A stretch of 64,000 bases of DNA from Pterobdella sp. o SKG-2022 (Eukaryota > Annelida > Clitellata > Hirudinida > Piscicolidae). A model generated the notes under the pieces. It ran no database searches. It was not told where the DNA came from and saw only the letters and a list, made by a program, of their open reading frames with translations. The translations under genes were made by a program, and so were the position numbers. Where the stretch lies: positions 4,073,969 through 4,137,968 of the forward strand of contig OZ038326.1 of the NCBI GenBank assembly GCA_964035795.1, given 5' to 3'. This document shows, in pieces, positions 1 to 20,800 of the stretch (positions are counted from its first letter, which is position 1; every line of letters starts with the position of its first letter).

Positions 1-614
1 TTATTCAATAAACGAAGCATCAAACCAATATCTTAGTTTGAAAAATCAAACAATAATGATACCCAGATGTTTTAAAGAAGTTTCAACTATTAGCTTTATC
101 AAATGGCAATCAAAAATTGATCAAAGCAAAATTTATTAAAATACTCGAGTGATTATGTGTTAATTATAGATACGCTTCAAACAATTCCCCTGAAATTGTT
201 ATATGAACAGTAACTATATAAGCTTTGGTGAATAACTAACCATAAAAATCTATTACTGAAAGTTTCATTAATTAAAACAATAATAAAAATCACAAAAAAA
301 TTTATTGTTATTATGATTATCTTTTCAAAATGCATTCAAAAATTCAAAGTTAAAAATTAATACCAGCTTATATTTGACATTAATTTGATTTTTATAATAC
401 TTTCGATACATTCATTAATCACATCAGATTTTACTGCTGTACACTCTCCAGTAACTGGGATTTACAGCAGTCGAGCTAGATTATTGATACTGCTATGGGT
501 GATTTAGAAATGATTCATTTTTGGGACTCGTTTTTATATATTGACAGACCAGTAGATGCATTTAATATCATAAATTAAATATTTAATCTATCTATATATC
601 TATCTTTCTAGCTC

Positions 615-661
<47 letters not shown>

Positions 662-709
662 GTAAAATACAACAAATTAAGCATGTAATACAAGCACACA
701 ACATTGAAC
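1..709. other. Non-coding, downstream of the alpha-glucosidase gene
   Basis: AT-rich DNA with no credible coding exon on either strand. It lies downstream of the stop codon of the minus-strand alpha-glucosidase gene. The only clear structure is the tetranucleotide microsatellite listed separately. Confidence 0.6.
591..661. repeat. (TATC)n microsatellite
   Basis: About 70 bp of TATC units, imperfect at the left end and perfect at the right end. It lies about 50 bp downstream of the alpha-glucosidase stop codon, probably in or near the 3' UTR. Confidence 0.9.
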
Positions 710-7857
<7,148 letters not shown>

Positions 7858-8474
7858 AATAACATAAGTTCAAAAAGACATACAAATTCTAAATTTTCCA
7901 ATTTTTCATATGAAATGGTCTCATAAGACAAGTTGTGTTTAAAAGTAATATCTAATCACAATAGAAATTCAAAATTGAAGTTTTTTTTCAATAAAACATA
8001 ATTTTCAAAGAATAAATTATATAAAATAAAACAAACTCATAATAACAAAAATAATACGTAAATTAATAATCTAATTTACATGATCTTATATAATATACGA
8101 TATTCAATAAATTTTTGAATTTCATATATCTATAGATCATTGTATATTACTATTTTGTACGTTCTTAATATATGATGATCTCAGCTGACATTTAAGATGT
8201 CGCGTGTGGCAAATGTCGCCGGTGTGGACTATGATCTTATGTCAATATATATAACAATCGATTTCATTCAAATTTAATTAATTCTTTCAAGAGATTTTGT
8301 AGATGTAGAAACTTTAAATGGGTTTTTGCAAATCTCGGAAAAGTGAAGTTTTATTTTTTATAGTAACTGTTAAGGGTAAATTAGTATATTTCATTTAGTT
8401 ATTTCTTAAATATATAACATAATCAAATAACATTATTTTAGGCAAAAAAGCAGTTGTGTAAAAAAAAGCACCCA
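7858..8474. promoter_or_regulatory. Divergent promoter between alpha-glucosidase and SWEET genes
   Basis: 617 bp separate the two start codons, so it must hold both 5' UTRs and core promoters. Most is AT-rich. A GC-richer block at about 8179-8230 includes the palindrome TCAGCTGA, an E-box core. No TATA position can be fixed without transcript data; the promoter role is inferred from gene orientation. Confidence 0.55.
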
Positions 8475-10195
8475 ATGGACTGGATTTATTTGTTAGAATG
8501 GCTAGCTCTTTTGAGCACACTTATTCTTCACATTACTCCTTCGTAATATTTCAATTCTTTCAGTATTAAAATTTAAAATTGATTTTTATTAAATTCAAAT
8601 TTATTAATATTATATTATCTTTTTATTTAACTTAATATTTTTGTTTTCTAGCCTGCATGTCAAACAAATGTTGAAGAAGAATTCAACAGAAGAAATGCCT
8701 TTTGTACTGTTTCTTTTGAACATCTTATGGTAATGTTTTTCATAAAAAATTTTTAAATATATATATATATATTAATAAATGGAAAAATCTTAAAGTTATC
8801 AAAATTAAATTTTGAGTAAATTTAAGTCATTTTTAAAGACACCATTATCAACACTCAACTTCAAAATTAAAGTATCTCAAATAGAAAATTCCAATAATAT
8901 TAATCAATATACTAATCAAACAATAAGAATAATAATAAAAATTTCAAAAATAATTTTTCTCATAACATCACCCAGCTGCCTGCAGTTTGGTCACATAGCA
9001 TATCTCCAAGGGCATAAGCACTTCCTACTGTTAAATCTTTCTGGCTTTCTCTTCAATACATTCTATGCTATTGCGTACACACATGTCTCAGACAATAAAG
9101 TATTTATTACTCTGTTTTATTGATTTTTATTGATTATTATCATTATTTATTTTTATTGTTTAATTGATTATCAATCTTTTTTCATGATTTTTTTTAATTT
9201 TCTTTTGCTTATTATTATTGTTTTCATTTTTAAAATTCGAAGTAGTAGTAGTAATTTTACCAGGCATCAGTATTTTAAATAGTGTCAAGCTGTAAAAAAA
9301 TAAATTTATGCAAAATTATGCCTTCATTAGAATAACTGAATTAAAATTACATCTCTACAATCTAATAAAAAACCACTCAAAAATTATATCTATACAAACC
9401 AAAAACCTACCCACTACAATCCTAAAAATATACCTATTAAAACCCCCACTCAACTTCAAAGCCCCACCCACTAAAACCCCAAAACTCCACCCACTAAAAC
9501 CCCAAAACTCCACCCACTAAAACTCAAAACCCCACTCCCATCAGAGATCCTGCACTTTATGCGTCATCATAGCAGCCAATTACATCTTTTTTCTTAACTA
9601 CCATCTTTTACAAAACTACGCAAACACTAAGGAGTTTGTTGAGTTTTTAACGTTTTCTTCCGCCATTCTTCTCACTGTTGTCTCTTTGTTTCCTTTGCTC
9701 GATGTTGTGAGTCATAATAATAAAAATAATGATAATGATAATAAGAGTAATATAAAGAAGAACAATACTGATAATAAAACTGTTGTTTTAAAATTTAAAT
9801 GTTTCATTTTTACCTTATTCCATTCATTAATAAAGTCAATCAAAATAAAAACACAAAAAAAATAACAAAATACAAAACAATAAAAACCCAAAGATAAAGT
9901 TCTGGTGGCACGAAAAAGCCACCCCATCTTCCCATCTGCTCCAAGGCCTTATTCTCTTCAACGCCACCACCTTAGTTTTGTATGGCCACATGCTTAACAG
10001 TCTTTATGTCTCCGTTAGTATTTACAGTTATATTGTTTAGTGTTTTTATATTGTTTGTTTTGTTATTGTATTAGTGTTATATTTCTTATAGATATTTTTG
10101 GTAGTTTTTTTCATTACATTCTGTCAGTTTTTATCATATTTTTTCTTTGTTTTTTTATTGTCGCTATATTATCTATAGATTTTTCACTAACATGA
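8475..10195 (+). CDS. SLC50A1: SWEET sugar transporter (MtN3/saliva family), 6 exons
   Basis: Bidirectional facilitator for glucose-type sugars in plasma or Golgi membrane. Exons: 8475-8542, 8652-8729, 8976-9099, 9545-9706, 9900-10017, 10092-10195; phases agree and give 217 residues, the usual SWEET length. Seen: two MtN3 repeats separated by a linker helix, about seven hydrophobic segments. Repeat one contains HVKQMLKKNSTEEMPFVLF, the charged loop followed by the M/L-P-F motif of SWEETs, then a helix ending before HVSDNK. Repeat two contains a W-x-x-YG-like segment (TLVLYGHMLNS) and NIFGSFF, matching the N-x-x-G of the last helices. The start is the first ATG of the hydrophobic exon. The family assignment rests on these motifs and the topology. 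Function with the neighbouring alpha-glucosidase is inference. Confidence 0.88.
9430..9535. repeat. Short minisatellite in SWEET intron 3
   Basis: About four imperfect copies of a roughly 22 bp C-rich unit (core ACTCCACCCACTAAAACCCC) just upstream of the acceptor of exon 4. It may serve as the pyrimidine-rich tract. Confidence 0.7.
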
Positions 10196-10239
10196 TCAAC
10201 TAAAAAAACCCAAAAAGTGGTAAAATACGAAAAAAGGTG

Positions 10240-10400
10240 TTCAAAAGTTTATAACAAAGCTTTTCGAATCCTTTTTAGAGCTGGTTTTCTTTTAACAAGG
10301 GTTGGCGATCCCATGTAGTCTACTTGATGCTTGTTTCCTAACCTGTTTGTCGAGTTGCAAACTAGCTCAATAAACTGTTGTACAAACATTACATCCCTCT
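10240..10400 (-). mobile_element. 3' end fragment of a LINE, older copy
   Basis: On the minus strand the segment ending near 10250 (CCAACCCTTGTTAAAAGAAA, then a GCTCTAAAAAGGATT-like tail) matches, with mismatches, the 3' end of the larger LINE fragment at 10.6 kb. It is a shorter, more diverged copy of the same family's tail. No coding capacity remains. Confidence 0.55.
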
Positions 10401-10574
10401 AGTAATAATGATCGTTTTGTATAATATAGGTGATGTTTTAGCCTTGTGTCGATAAGTATTGATTGAGTAAATGTTTAGTTTTTAGCCCAAATTATTTTCA
10501 TTAAACTCGGTAAAAAATTCTTGAAGCATATAACGAAGAAGAAAATTAAAAATTTGAGTGAATATATAATAAGA

Positions 10575-11580
10575 TAAAATTATATTGAATAATGTCAATC
10601 AATCAATCAAATCCTTTTTATAGCCCGTTTTCCTTTACCAAGGGTTGGGCTTTTTGAAAGTTCTGTCTTGAAGTCGGCCTTTCCATTCAGAGCGATCGAG
10701 TGGATCCGCACAAACCATGTTAAGCTTTCTTTTATCGTTCAATATGAGCTCATTCCAAGTCTTTTTGGGCCTACCAGGCTTTTTGCAAGTATCCAACTTT
10801 CGCACTTGAGAAATCCAACCTACGCTACGCTCTACATGTCTAAACCACCTCATCCTGCTTGTACGACGAACTACCTCAACATCCCGAATGCCAATTTTTG
10901 AAAGGAGTGAGTGAGAGCAAACGTTATCATTCGTTTTGATGTTGCACATCGAGCGAATCATGGCAAGGTCATTTCGTCTAAGGCGGTTCAATGTGGAAAC
11001 TGTTACAGGCCATGTTTCAGCAGCATGTAACATACCTGTCTTGACGCAGGTTGAATAGACACAGCCTCTGGTCAATAATGATAAATGACGATTAGCAAAG
11101 AGTGGAAAAAGTTGGCGAAATTTAGCTCAGGCACACTTACAACGTGTTATTGAAGCAAGCTCACATCCACCACCTACAGACAATATATCTCCAAGATAGC
11201 AGAACTCTGGGACAACTTCCAGTTTTTCATCACCAATCATCGCTTTCTTTACTAATCTCCCATCAACAGGCCGTGCTGTACCAAGGCGAAAAGCACATCG
11301 GAAGTTAAGATCCGAAGTTAGAGGGCCTTTTATGCCGCTGCATTTCTTGTGTACCCATTGCCTGCAGCTTCCACACTGAATAGCGTTTCTACCCACACTT
11401 GCTTGGCATACACCAAGAATACTTCCCAGATTTTCTCAACACATCAAGGTTCGAACCAGAAACTATTAGCTTTGTCTTACCCATATTCACCCTCAACCCC
11501 TTTTTCTCCATCTCCGATCTTCATGTTCTCAACTTCACTAATAGTTCATCCATGGACTGTATTGGAATGTATTGCTTAAA
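10575..11580 (-). mobile_element. Truncated non-LTR retrotransposon (LINE), C-terminal part of reverse transcriptase ORF
   Basis: Two minus-strand frames read as the end of a LINE polyprotein: an upstream part with GKTKLIVSG and RNAIQCGSCRQWVHKKCSG, CYLGDILS and GCELASITR, then after an in-frame stop near 11127 the typical GMLHAAETWPV, LRRNDLAMIRSMC, RMRWFRHVER and KKPGRPKKTW. This order is the C-terminal thumb and tail of LINE reverse transcriptases. The 3' end carries a short (TTGA)n tail at about 10595-10612. The 5' part is missing and the frame is interrupted, so it is dead. Confidence 0.85.
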
Positions 11581-11854
11581 ATAATATCATTATTAATTAG
11601 TGAATAGCTAATGTACAAAAAGGGCCGTATTGATCTATTGGTATTTTTTAAATCGATATCACTAATATTAGTTGCAAATGTTACACTTCATACAGAATTA
11701 TTTTTGGAGTTACTATTGTACATCAGTATAGGATATTCTGATCGTTACTATAATTATTTTCATTATTTTTAATATTATTATTGTTATTTTTGTGGTTGTA
11801 ATTATTATTATTATTGATTTTTATAATCAATTTGAAGATAAATTTGACTCCACT

Positions 11855-11970
11855 CAAACCACACAGTTGCCAAACTTAGTGGGGCTGTTGGTTCAGATGG
11901 CGAGGTCTGCAGCCGTTGCAGTTTATGCTGATTCTGCTGCTGTCAAGAAGAAGAAGAAAAAAAAGGAATA
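11855..11970 (+). mobile_element. Possible retroelement 3' tail with AAG/A-rich end
   Basis: A GC-richer island in AT-rich DNA ending in AAGAAGAAGAAG followed by poly-A and AATAAT units. The shape resembles a retroelement 3' terminus. A 24-codon ATG frame ending in Lys residues is probably incidental. Family not identified. Confidence 0.3.
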
Positions 11971-13103
11971 ATAAAAATAAAAAAAATAATTTTAAAAAAC
12001 TAATGAGAATAATAATATTAAGTAGAAATGATTATTAATAAGAATTATTTATAAATTTAATAAGAAATATTAATAACTTAAAAAAGATTAAAATTAATAG
12101 AAATATTAATAATATGGATAATGATCAAATCCTTTAAAATTATTCACGTTTTTGAATCTATCAAATCTAAACATAATATGATTTTAAATACATGGGCATT
12201 TCAATGTATGATAAATTGCTGCTATAAAGCCACGTTAAAGTTCGTGTGATAGGAATTCACTATACAATGTGTGATGATCTTAATTATTACTCGCGAGGTG
12301 ATATGTATGTTTCAGACCATCGATCAAGCCATCAAACTATACTATGGTTTGTTATTAGGATTGGTTTATGGGAGTTTATATAACTTTTTTGGGCTGGTTT
12401 TATAAAGGAATTCATTTTTGAATTGTAGATAATGAATTTTTAAATTCACTAATATTTTTCATTATATTTCACCCATCTTAACCAGTAGCTATTCTTGTTT
12501 AGGTAATCATTCTTAGTAATTATTTATTTTATTCAAGTCCTTAAATTAATTTTTTTGAGCTGCCAGAGTAATTTATTGAACCTTCAAGTTATCTCATCTG
12601 AGTTTTTAAGTTTTAAATTATTTTTCCTATTTAAAATTGTTTTGATCCATTATTTCAACTCTATCGCGTAGTTTTAATGAATTATTTTTGGTTAATAGTT
12701 TTAATACTAATTAGCTCGTTTCGTATTAGCCTGCATCTTTGTCTCTAGTATTTTTTTAGTTTTTCATGATTTTCTTTATGAATTATTTTTAGTTAAATTT
12801 TTTGCTTGCCTTTCTTTCTTGTTCATTCATTGTTTGATTATGGCATTAGAGATTCTAATATTTAAAATCGTTAAATTTATTTCACTTTTGCTCGAGAAAA
12901 TCGTTAGACACAGTTCAAAAAATAGATCCTTCAATATTCTGTTATTAAGATGTAATGTACTGTTAACACAATAGTAAAGTACTGTTATAACTATGAAGAA
13001 AATTTACATTAAAATTATTAGTATCAACACATTATTGGTCAGATTTTAAAAAAATAAATATCTGATTTTTTTTCAAAATCATGTAAAAAAAACTTAAATA
13101 CAA

Positions 13104-14814
13104 TTATTTATTTTCGTTTGATGATAGACTGGTATAAGATTCGTTATAATTATGTTCACTCTCTTCATTATCGCTGTCTTCATCACCATACTCGTGCCTT
13201 TCTTCCGTTTTAACTGCTGGGTTGTTTAAGTCGTTATCGAAGGATTTTTTGCTCGAGTCTTCATAATGCCTCCATTTCATCCTCCTGTTTTGAAACCACA
13301 CCTTCACCTGAAGGAGAGTTGTTTGAAATTTAAACATTGTTAATAGTTGTAATAATATTAAACAGTATGTATGAAGGGTTTATAGAGTGTTATAAGTTAA
13401 GTTAAGTTTGTGACAAGATGAAACAAGGTGAATAATAATGATAATTAAGGTTATAGACCGTATTTTATATATATTTAGTATTAAACCAACAAAACTGTAT
13501 GATTTTATGTTAGCGCATCTTAGTTTGATGGCTAATTTTTGAAGATAGCAACTATAAGCAAAACTAATTTGACTTGTTGGATTAAATGAAGCCATTTATT
13601 TATCCATGCAAAGTTTCTAGGTGTAATATTGAAGGCCAGCAATTTGATATGCAATGCAGAATCCTTTCTGAAATAATCTGATTGAGCCATCTAAAATATT
13701 TAACACGAGAGTGGCGCTTCACTACTACGCCAACCTTTTCAAGTTAGCTTTTTTGGGCAGGTTTTTGAATAAAAGTAATTTTAGATATTTAGCGGGAGTC
13801 AAAAACTTTTGGCTGAAGAATAAGCCGAGAGCAACATAAGTACCTAAGTTCAGTTATAAGTCAGTGGTTTTTCAAACAAAACTCCTAATTTGAGTAGCAG
13901 TTTGACGCTTCATTAGTTTTCATAGTGACACAAAAGATTATGAATAAAACGACAACAACCAAAGCACTGTAGGGAAAATGAACATGTACAAACCTGGGCA
14001 TCAGTGAGACCCAGCATAGAAGCCAGCTGTTTGCGGTCTGGCTTCGTGACGTACTTCTGGATTTCAAATCTCTTCTCCAAACCCTTCCGTTGAAGATTCG
14101 AGAAGACAGCTCTAGACCACGACCGTTTCTTTTTAAGTTGTGTGTTGGATGTAGACTTGTTGGCGATAAAGGGACTTGTTTGCAGGAGGTTGTTGGAGGT
14201 GTTTAGGCGCATCAAGAGCCGCTGCGGATGCCTCTGTAACCTCAGCATCTGATGCTGGAACAACATCAAGTCTGCGGGAAATAACACGCTGGTAAATTAC
14301 AATGAACATTATTTGTAGTTTAAGTCAAAACTATGATACCGTATAGATTTAAATTAGACGCATTCCCAGCAGTTTTGTGAGGAAGCCTATGGAAAAATCC
14401 AGAAAAAGCGTTCATTGGCATAAAAAGTGGCGAAGTTTTGAAGTTTTTCAATGAATCCACATTCAAAGAATTATTGTACACATTATTAGGATAAAACGTT
14501 GTGATAGTGGGAGATTGATAACCGTTAGAAACACCCAAAGATTTAGAATTTTGGCTGGTTGGTGAAATGATTGGCTTGAAAGATGATGTGTTTGGTGCAA
14601 TTTTGATGTTCAGAGGTGTAAACGGTGATTTGGAGAAGGAAAATTTATCATTAAAATGATCCGATATTTCTCTTGTCGTTTCCGCACCTGATGTGTCGAG
14701 ATGCGGAGAAATATGATTCTCATCTTCATTGTCACTGAAGTTGTGTTTGAGAGGTGGTTTATTGCAAGATTTGAGGATCGAATCTACGCTAAACGGGAGT
14801 TTCGTGCAAGACAT
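13104..14814 (-). CDS. HLX: HLX / H2.0-like homeobox transcription factor, 3 exons
   Basis: Nuclear DNA-binding developmental regulator. Exons: 14814-14340, 14271-13994, 13307-13104; 318 residues. The homeodomain (about residues 206-265) begins KKKRSWSRAVFSNLQRKGLE and ends KVWFQNRRMKWRH, nearly identical to vertebrate HLX, with Gln at recognition position 50. The N-terminus carries FSVDSIL (residues 8-14), a good match to the EH1 Groucho-binding motif, suggesting repressor activity. The tail after the homeodomain is acidic (GDEDSDNEESEHN). Intron 1 is only 68 bp; intron 2 splits the homeodomain between Gln and Val of the third helix. An AATAAA overlaps the stop region. It is the only developmental factor in the window and sits beside the largest non-coding stretch. 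Confidence 0.95.
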
Positions 14815-16682
14815 TTGGTTGAGATTTAAATAACAAAAATTAACTAATAAATTTTATTTTTTCAATTAACAATAAAAAATTCAAAAAAACTTCATTTCTT
14901 CTATCAACTTCAATACGCTTCAAAAATACTATCCAACAAAAAGCATAATTTAAATCAAACGCTTTCAAATTACTAAAAACCCGCCAAGTTTCCAGCATCT
15001 GTAGACATGGAGTGTTTAAATACAGACCCGTTATATCCATCCACAAACCTAAACTAACTCCCATCAACACATATCGTCTGTTCGTTTTTCATAAATTATA
15101 TGTATTAACCTTTTATTGTATGTATTAGGTGCTGCAATTTATCGTACAAATAATAAATTATTCACTGTTTTGCTATGTTTTTTGAATATTTTTTTATAGA
15201 TTAAAAAATTAATACAATATTAATATATCAGAAATATTATATTATAATGTACGTAAAATTTATAATGATATTACATAAATATTTTAATATATCTTAGATA
15301 ATTTTAAAATGATACCATCGAAATTTTCATTATACGCCTATTGTATCTATTAGTTGAATAAATTTAATTATATTAAACTATGTATGTACCTATGGGTATA
15401 TATTCTTATGAATAATCATACATATCATATAAAATTTATGTTCACAACCATAAACTGACTTGTGAGCATTTGGGTAGATTTCAAGACTTGAGAAGCATTT
15501 CAACATATTGGATTACAAATAAACTGCAAAAGATATATTATCAATATTATTGAGATAATTACTTTATAAAATAGAATACCTTTCTAAAAAGTAATGAGCA
15601 ATGAATACATAATTAAATAATAAAATAACTAGTAGAGTTATTATTATTACTAGTAGAGTTAATGAGTGAAATATAATAAGAAATTAGGAAAATGATAAAA
15701 ATGAATGATTAAGCCTTAAAGCATAGAAGTCAATAAGAAAGGTGAATTATGTAAATAAGATAATAAAAATTTATTGAACTTTTTAGTTATCTTCTTCGGC
15801 CATGCATCTTCATGCGCTTTTGAGATTATTTTTTTGATTTTTGAATGATTTTAATTGGTTAATTGTGTTAATAATTTTAATTTAATTTGATAAAACTAAT
15901 TAAGAGATCTGCATTCCGTCAATTTCTTTGATAACAATTATTTATGGTGATAGTAATAAAGAAAAGATGATAAAAAATTTCAAAAATTTAATCTCTTTCC
16001 AATTTATTCACCGTTAATTTCGGTAATAGAAACTAAAATAAAAATATTAAAAAAGATCTACAGTAACGAAAAACGACTAGTGAAAAAACAATGATGGCCT
16101 CAAATAATGTAAATCTATCCACGAAAAAATTAAAAATATTTTCTAATATTTATACTCAATTTTATTTAGTTGAAACACTATCTTCCATTGAAATATTTTA
16201 CAAACTTTTATGTGTTTAATTTCAAATTTTTCTTTTAAAAAAGTTTTTTATTTTCATGAATCAATTTATATAGAGTTATTTTTTCTACGTATCATTAGAT
16301 TCTTTAATTCCCAATAACGCTAGATTGCTTATAAAGGTTTTTGTACGGAGATCTCAAGTTGTTTAGTTTTTGTTCCTTCAACAGACAGTCTAATGGCTTT
16401 ATGAGTTTTTGATTTTTGTATTGTTTTATTGAAAATAAAAGAAAATATGAATTTTATAATGTAATAAAAAGTCTTTTTTTCTTATTATGAAGTAGAAATA
16501 TTTTTTCTATCTTGATTTAAAATGTTTTACTATAAAATAAAATAAATTCATGAGAAAAAATTACAAACTCCACCAAAAAATACACTTTTAAAAACACTAA
16601 AAACCCACAGAAACTTAATGCTTAATTACATAAAAACCTGTATAACAAGTTGAAACAATAAAAAATCCTTAAGAAACCACAT

Positions 16683-16800
16683 AATAGGCGATAAAGGCAA
16701 TTAGTGAAGTTAGAAATTCAGAACGTGCTGTTAGCGTAAACACGCTCGTTGTGTTTGTTATTACGTGATAAAGCTGCTGCAGTATCATTATAATTAGAAA
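16683..16800. promoter_or_regulatory. Candidate non-coding regulatory island A
   Basis: About 118 bp with markedly higher GC than its surroundings and no open frame. It contains TAATTAG (homeodomain-type core), GATAAAGG and TTACGTGATAA. Located about 1.9 kb upstream of the HLX start codon. Function is unproven. Confidence 0.3.
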
Positions 16801-17744
16801 ACGCTTTAATTTTAAGGTATTTCATTGAGTAGATTGGTTATGAGTTTGAATTAGTTACCATGTTAATCTTGTTTTTTGGTTGTTTCATAAAGTAGGTTGG
16901 TGTTTGGTTTGAACTGATTCTAGTTTGATGGTTATCATTGTTTGGTTTGTAAGTTTATAATATAACTGTGGTTTTTCAAGTTTTTTAGTTTGTAGAATGA
17001 GTTGAGTTGACATTAGAATTGAGTTTGATGGTTAATTTTTCAGTATTACAATATTAAAAGTTGTCTTCGATAAGTTTACCACAAAATTACATTTAAACAT
17101 TTCAAACAAATAATTTATATTTCAAATTTACGCTTTATCATTTTTCATCTTCACTAATTTGTAACGAAAAAATAACACTCGAATAAATATATAAAAAACA
17201 ATAATAACAATAATAATAAATTAAGAAAAAAAGCTATAAAACTTAGCATTATTTTATTATTGCGAATCGAAAGCGATTGGAACTCAAGAAAAATAAACTG
17301 TTTATCTTAACTGTCGATCACTCCTTCCCATACAACCAATGTCACTATGGAAAATAGCTAATATTCAGAAAGATGTATGGCTTAATATATAATATGTAAG
17401 CTAAATGATGATGTTGATCTATTATTATTGGGGCTTGGATATAACGTTACAGTAGTGATATTGATAACAGTATAAATTAAGTTTAAAGCACTAGGGTACC
17501 AAGAACTTTCCTTGATAAAAACAAACTGAACTAATATTACATATTATATTATACTTATTATTATACATATAATCATGCTTCAATGGCTTTTAGGTATTAA
17601 AAATCGTATAACCAATTATAACAGGTTTGAAACACAAATCCTAACACACTAATAACCCTAATTTATACATAAGTATAAAGAACAAATTAGATAACGTATT
17701 CAGAATAAACAAAACTTCTAAAAATATTTTTCATGAATATTCAA

Positions 17745-17880
17745 CAGTAATCTTTAGCGCCACTTTAGCGCAGATTCACAAGGTTAAAGGCCAGGAGGTG
17801 AAAAATTTTGATGACCCGGGTACTAACATAAACAAGCCGTGTCATCTATGGTGTTATCACTTCTACGTTGGGGGATATTC
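17745..17880. promoter_or_regulatory. Candidate non-coding regulatory island B
   Basis: GC-richer block with TTTAGCGC twice (E2F-like core), the half-site-like AAGGTTAAAGG and a CCCGGG. No coding frame. About 3 kb upstream of HLX. Confidence 0.3.
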
Positions 17881-20800
17881 ATTGGGTATTTGAGGGATAT
17901 TATTGGTTATTATCATTTTTGAATACTAATAATAATATGAATTAATTATATAGCGCCTTTTAAGCATTGTTCAAAAGTGCGTTTCGTTGAAATAAAAGTT
18001 TGTATAATTGAGAAACTCAAATAAATTTTTTTGAGATACAAAGCTTTTTGTTAACTGAGAAACATTTCCAATTATTCTTGCATCTCAATAAGTTTAATTG
18101 GGTTTTTAAATATACTTGTTTGATTGTGGCAAGTGTTGACTCAAAAATTTGTATTATAATGAGAAAGGTTGTAGTTAATATTATCAATGAAAAAAATTTA
18201 TAGTTTTCATATATTTAATATTGATTTCCTTTTATTGATAATAAATTTTTTAATTAATAAATATTATAGTTATTGTTTAGTGAGAAAAAATGTAACTTTT
18301 ATTTCCTTTACTTTGATGTTTGTTTTTATGTTAGTTTATATCGAAATTTTGGATATTTATGAATTTTGATTATTGGAAATTATTTTTCTAATATTAATAT
18401 TATTATAGGTGGTTTAAACTTGGTGTGAACTTAGGATTTATTTGATGAACGGTTATTTATAAAACGTAAAAAAGCAAAAAAATTTTTATCCAAGTTTTAT
18501 CTTAACCTCGGTATATGTACGAAAAAATTTTAAATAATTTATCTTAAATTTAGTTTCCATTTTAAATAAATTAAGATTTCAACATTCGAAAACCTATCAA
18601 TTTCGAAGATTTTTTAGGAGTCTGACAGTCGGCCAATAATATTCAAGAAGAGGTATACGGCTCAATTCGATTGGTTAGAAGGCGTGGATAGAAAAAATGA
18701 AAAAAAATATTTTAATAAAAACACAATTATTTTTAGTGGGTGAAATAAAATTCGAGAAGATTTTTGCACTGAATTTCACATACCTTTGCGGTTATTTATG
18801 TTGGCCGACAATAATTTTTATTCACGTAATAAAATAGAATAATGATTTATTCATCGAAAAATTAAATTTATATTATTTTTAAATGTTAAATCAGTTTTTG
18901 AACTCTTTTAAATTAGTTTCAATTAATTTCCAATTTGGATTCGTCGATAAAACACACAGACATAACAATTCAAGATAAGAGCGATCAAAAGAAGCCAAAG
19001 ACAATAAATATATAAAAGATAACTGATATAAAATAAAATTATTAAATGTACTGGGGCGCTTTCTTGATTTATTTCAAAGTAAGCTAATACTGCGGTCGTA
19101 AGCAAAAATATCGGCATTATTTATTTATTATTATCATTATAACGCCGGAGATGATAATGGTGATGATGATGATAATGATGAGAGTGAGGATTATGATTAT
19201 AATTCATATTATTTTTATTAATGTATTCAATTTGAATTGAATATTCTTTTTGAATCAACTATTACGGTTTTCATTGTTTTATCATTATAGGCTATCACGT
19301 GGAAACCTTCTCAAAAGTATTTGACTTAATTAAATTGATTTATTTCATAAACTCAAATAATTTCCTAGAATTAAACCCTATATAAATGGTAAATAGATAC
19401 ACAATAGACGGCTCCGGTTTCTGAATTTTACACCTTTGAAACTTTTAATCACTCAATGGCCGAAATTAATGCTTTATGACCTCAGATTCGTATTTAATTT
19501 ACATTTATACCATTTTGTTTTTTGTATTTTTGAGAAGGGGTGTTAGTTATATATAGTTTTTTTATTTAATTTTTAAATTTAAAATTATATTTCAGCTTTG
19601 ATACTCATGTTAAGCTAGTTTAATATAACTAAAAAAAGGATTGACGGTGTGTGTATGAAAAACATGACGAAAAAACTGTAAATCTTGTTAAAGTATAAAA
19701 AGGACTCAAGTCAACAAAACAATAGTTTCACAACGTAATATTGCATCTAAAAATTAAAAGCAAGAAATAAAATCTAGAAATAGATAGACAAGTAAAATGA
19801 TAAAGAGATATTTGCACATAAAATTGCAAAGTAGTTAGAAAAATAAATAGATAAAAAGCTAGATTGATAGACAAATAGATAAATAAAAAGATATTCAGAC
19901 AAACGTGAAGAAAAATAGTTAGATGAGAGGCAAATAAACAGTTAACTAGATAGATAGATAGATAGAGACATTCTTACAAACAGATAGAAAGATCTTCAAA
20001 GCAGTAATATAAAAAATTGCCAACCAAACCTATACAAGCGTTATTACATTATGTTAACATTAAGAGCAACAGTTGGCCCGTTGATTGATATGATTATCAC
20101 CTATAAATGTAAGGTTAATAAGGATTTTATTGGTGGTTATGATAATTTCTTGAGGTGTTTAAGTCATTGTTATTATTATTGAAAGCCTATATTTTGTTGA
20201 AAAGTCATCAATTTTTTGGTGCTTGTGTATTTCTTTCTAGAGTGATTGAAGTTCATATACATATTTTTTGATCGGATATTGAAGCGAACATGGTATTTGG
20301 CTTTATTTAATAGTAAATTTTGAAAAAATCCTCTAATTCAAGCTTTTCTTAAACCATTTTATGTTATCAAATATACAAGCATTGTAGTTTTAAGAATAAA
20401 TACTCAAATCCTGCTTTTTCATTATATATTTTTGCATTCAAATTACTAACTCAAAGCAGTAAGCATATGATACAAAAACCTCATAGGACACATTTCTGTG
20501 CTAATAGTAACATTAGCAAGTACAGAATGGATTTTTTTATACACGTTTTGATATGCAGACTCAAAGACGCTAGAACAATATAATAATAATATAAACGTAC
20601 TGAAATAACTTTAAATCATAGTTCAAATAACCTTAAATAAACATACCTAGAAACACAATACAAACGGTATATAGACATGTAAACAATACAAAATAATATA
20701 ATGATAAAATTACTGGATTTGTATACCCTCTCACATAAATAAAAAAAATATATGAGACATACAATAATATATACAGGCGCAGACAGATATGTTTGATGGA

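Larger units (their letters stand above)
10196..13103. other. Intergenic between convergent SWEET and HLX genes, mostly transposon debris
   Basis: No host exon was recognised. The stretch holds two 3' fragments of LINEs (listed separately), a possible third retroelement tail near 11860-11970, and AT-rich DNA from 12 to 13.1 kb with no visible structure. Confidence 0.55.

Noticed and set aside
599..661. CRISPR-like regular spacing in tetranucleotide and trinucleotide arrays
   Set aside because: These are simple microsatellites without spacers, in a eukaryotic genome.
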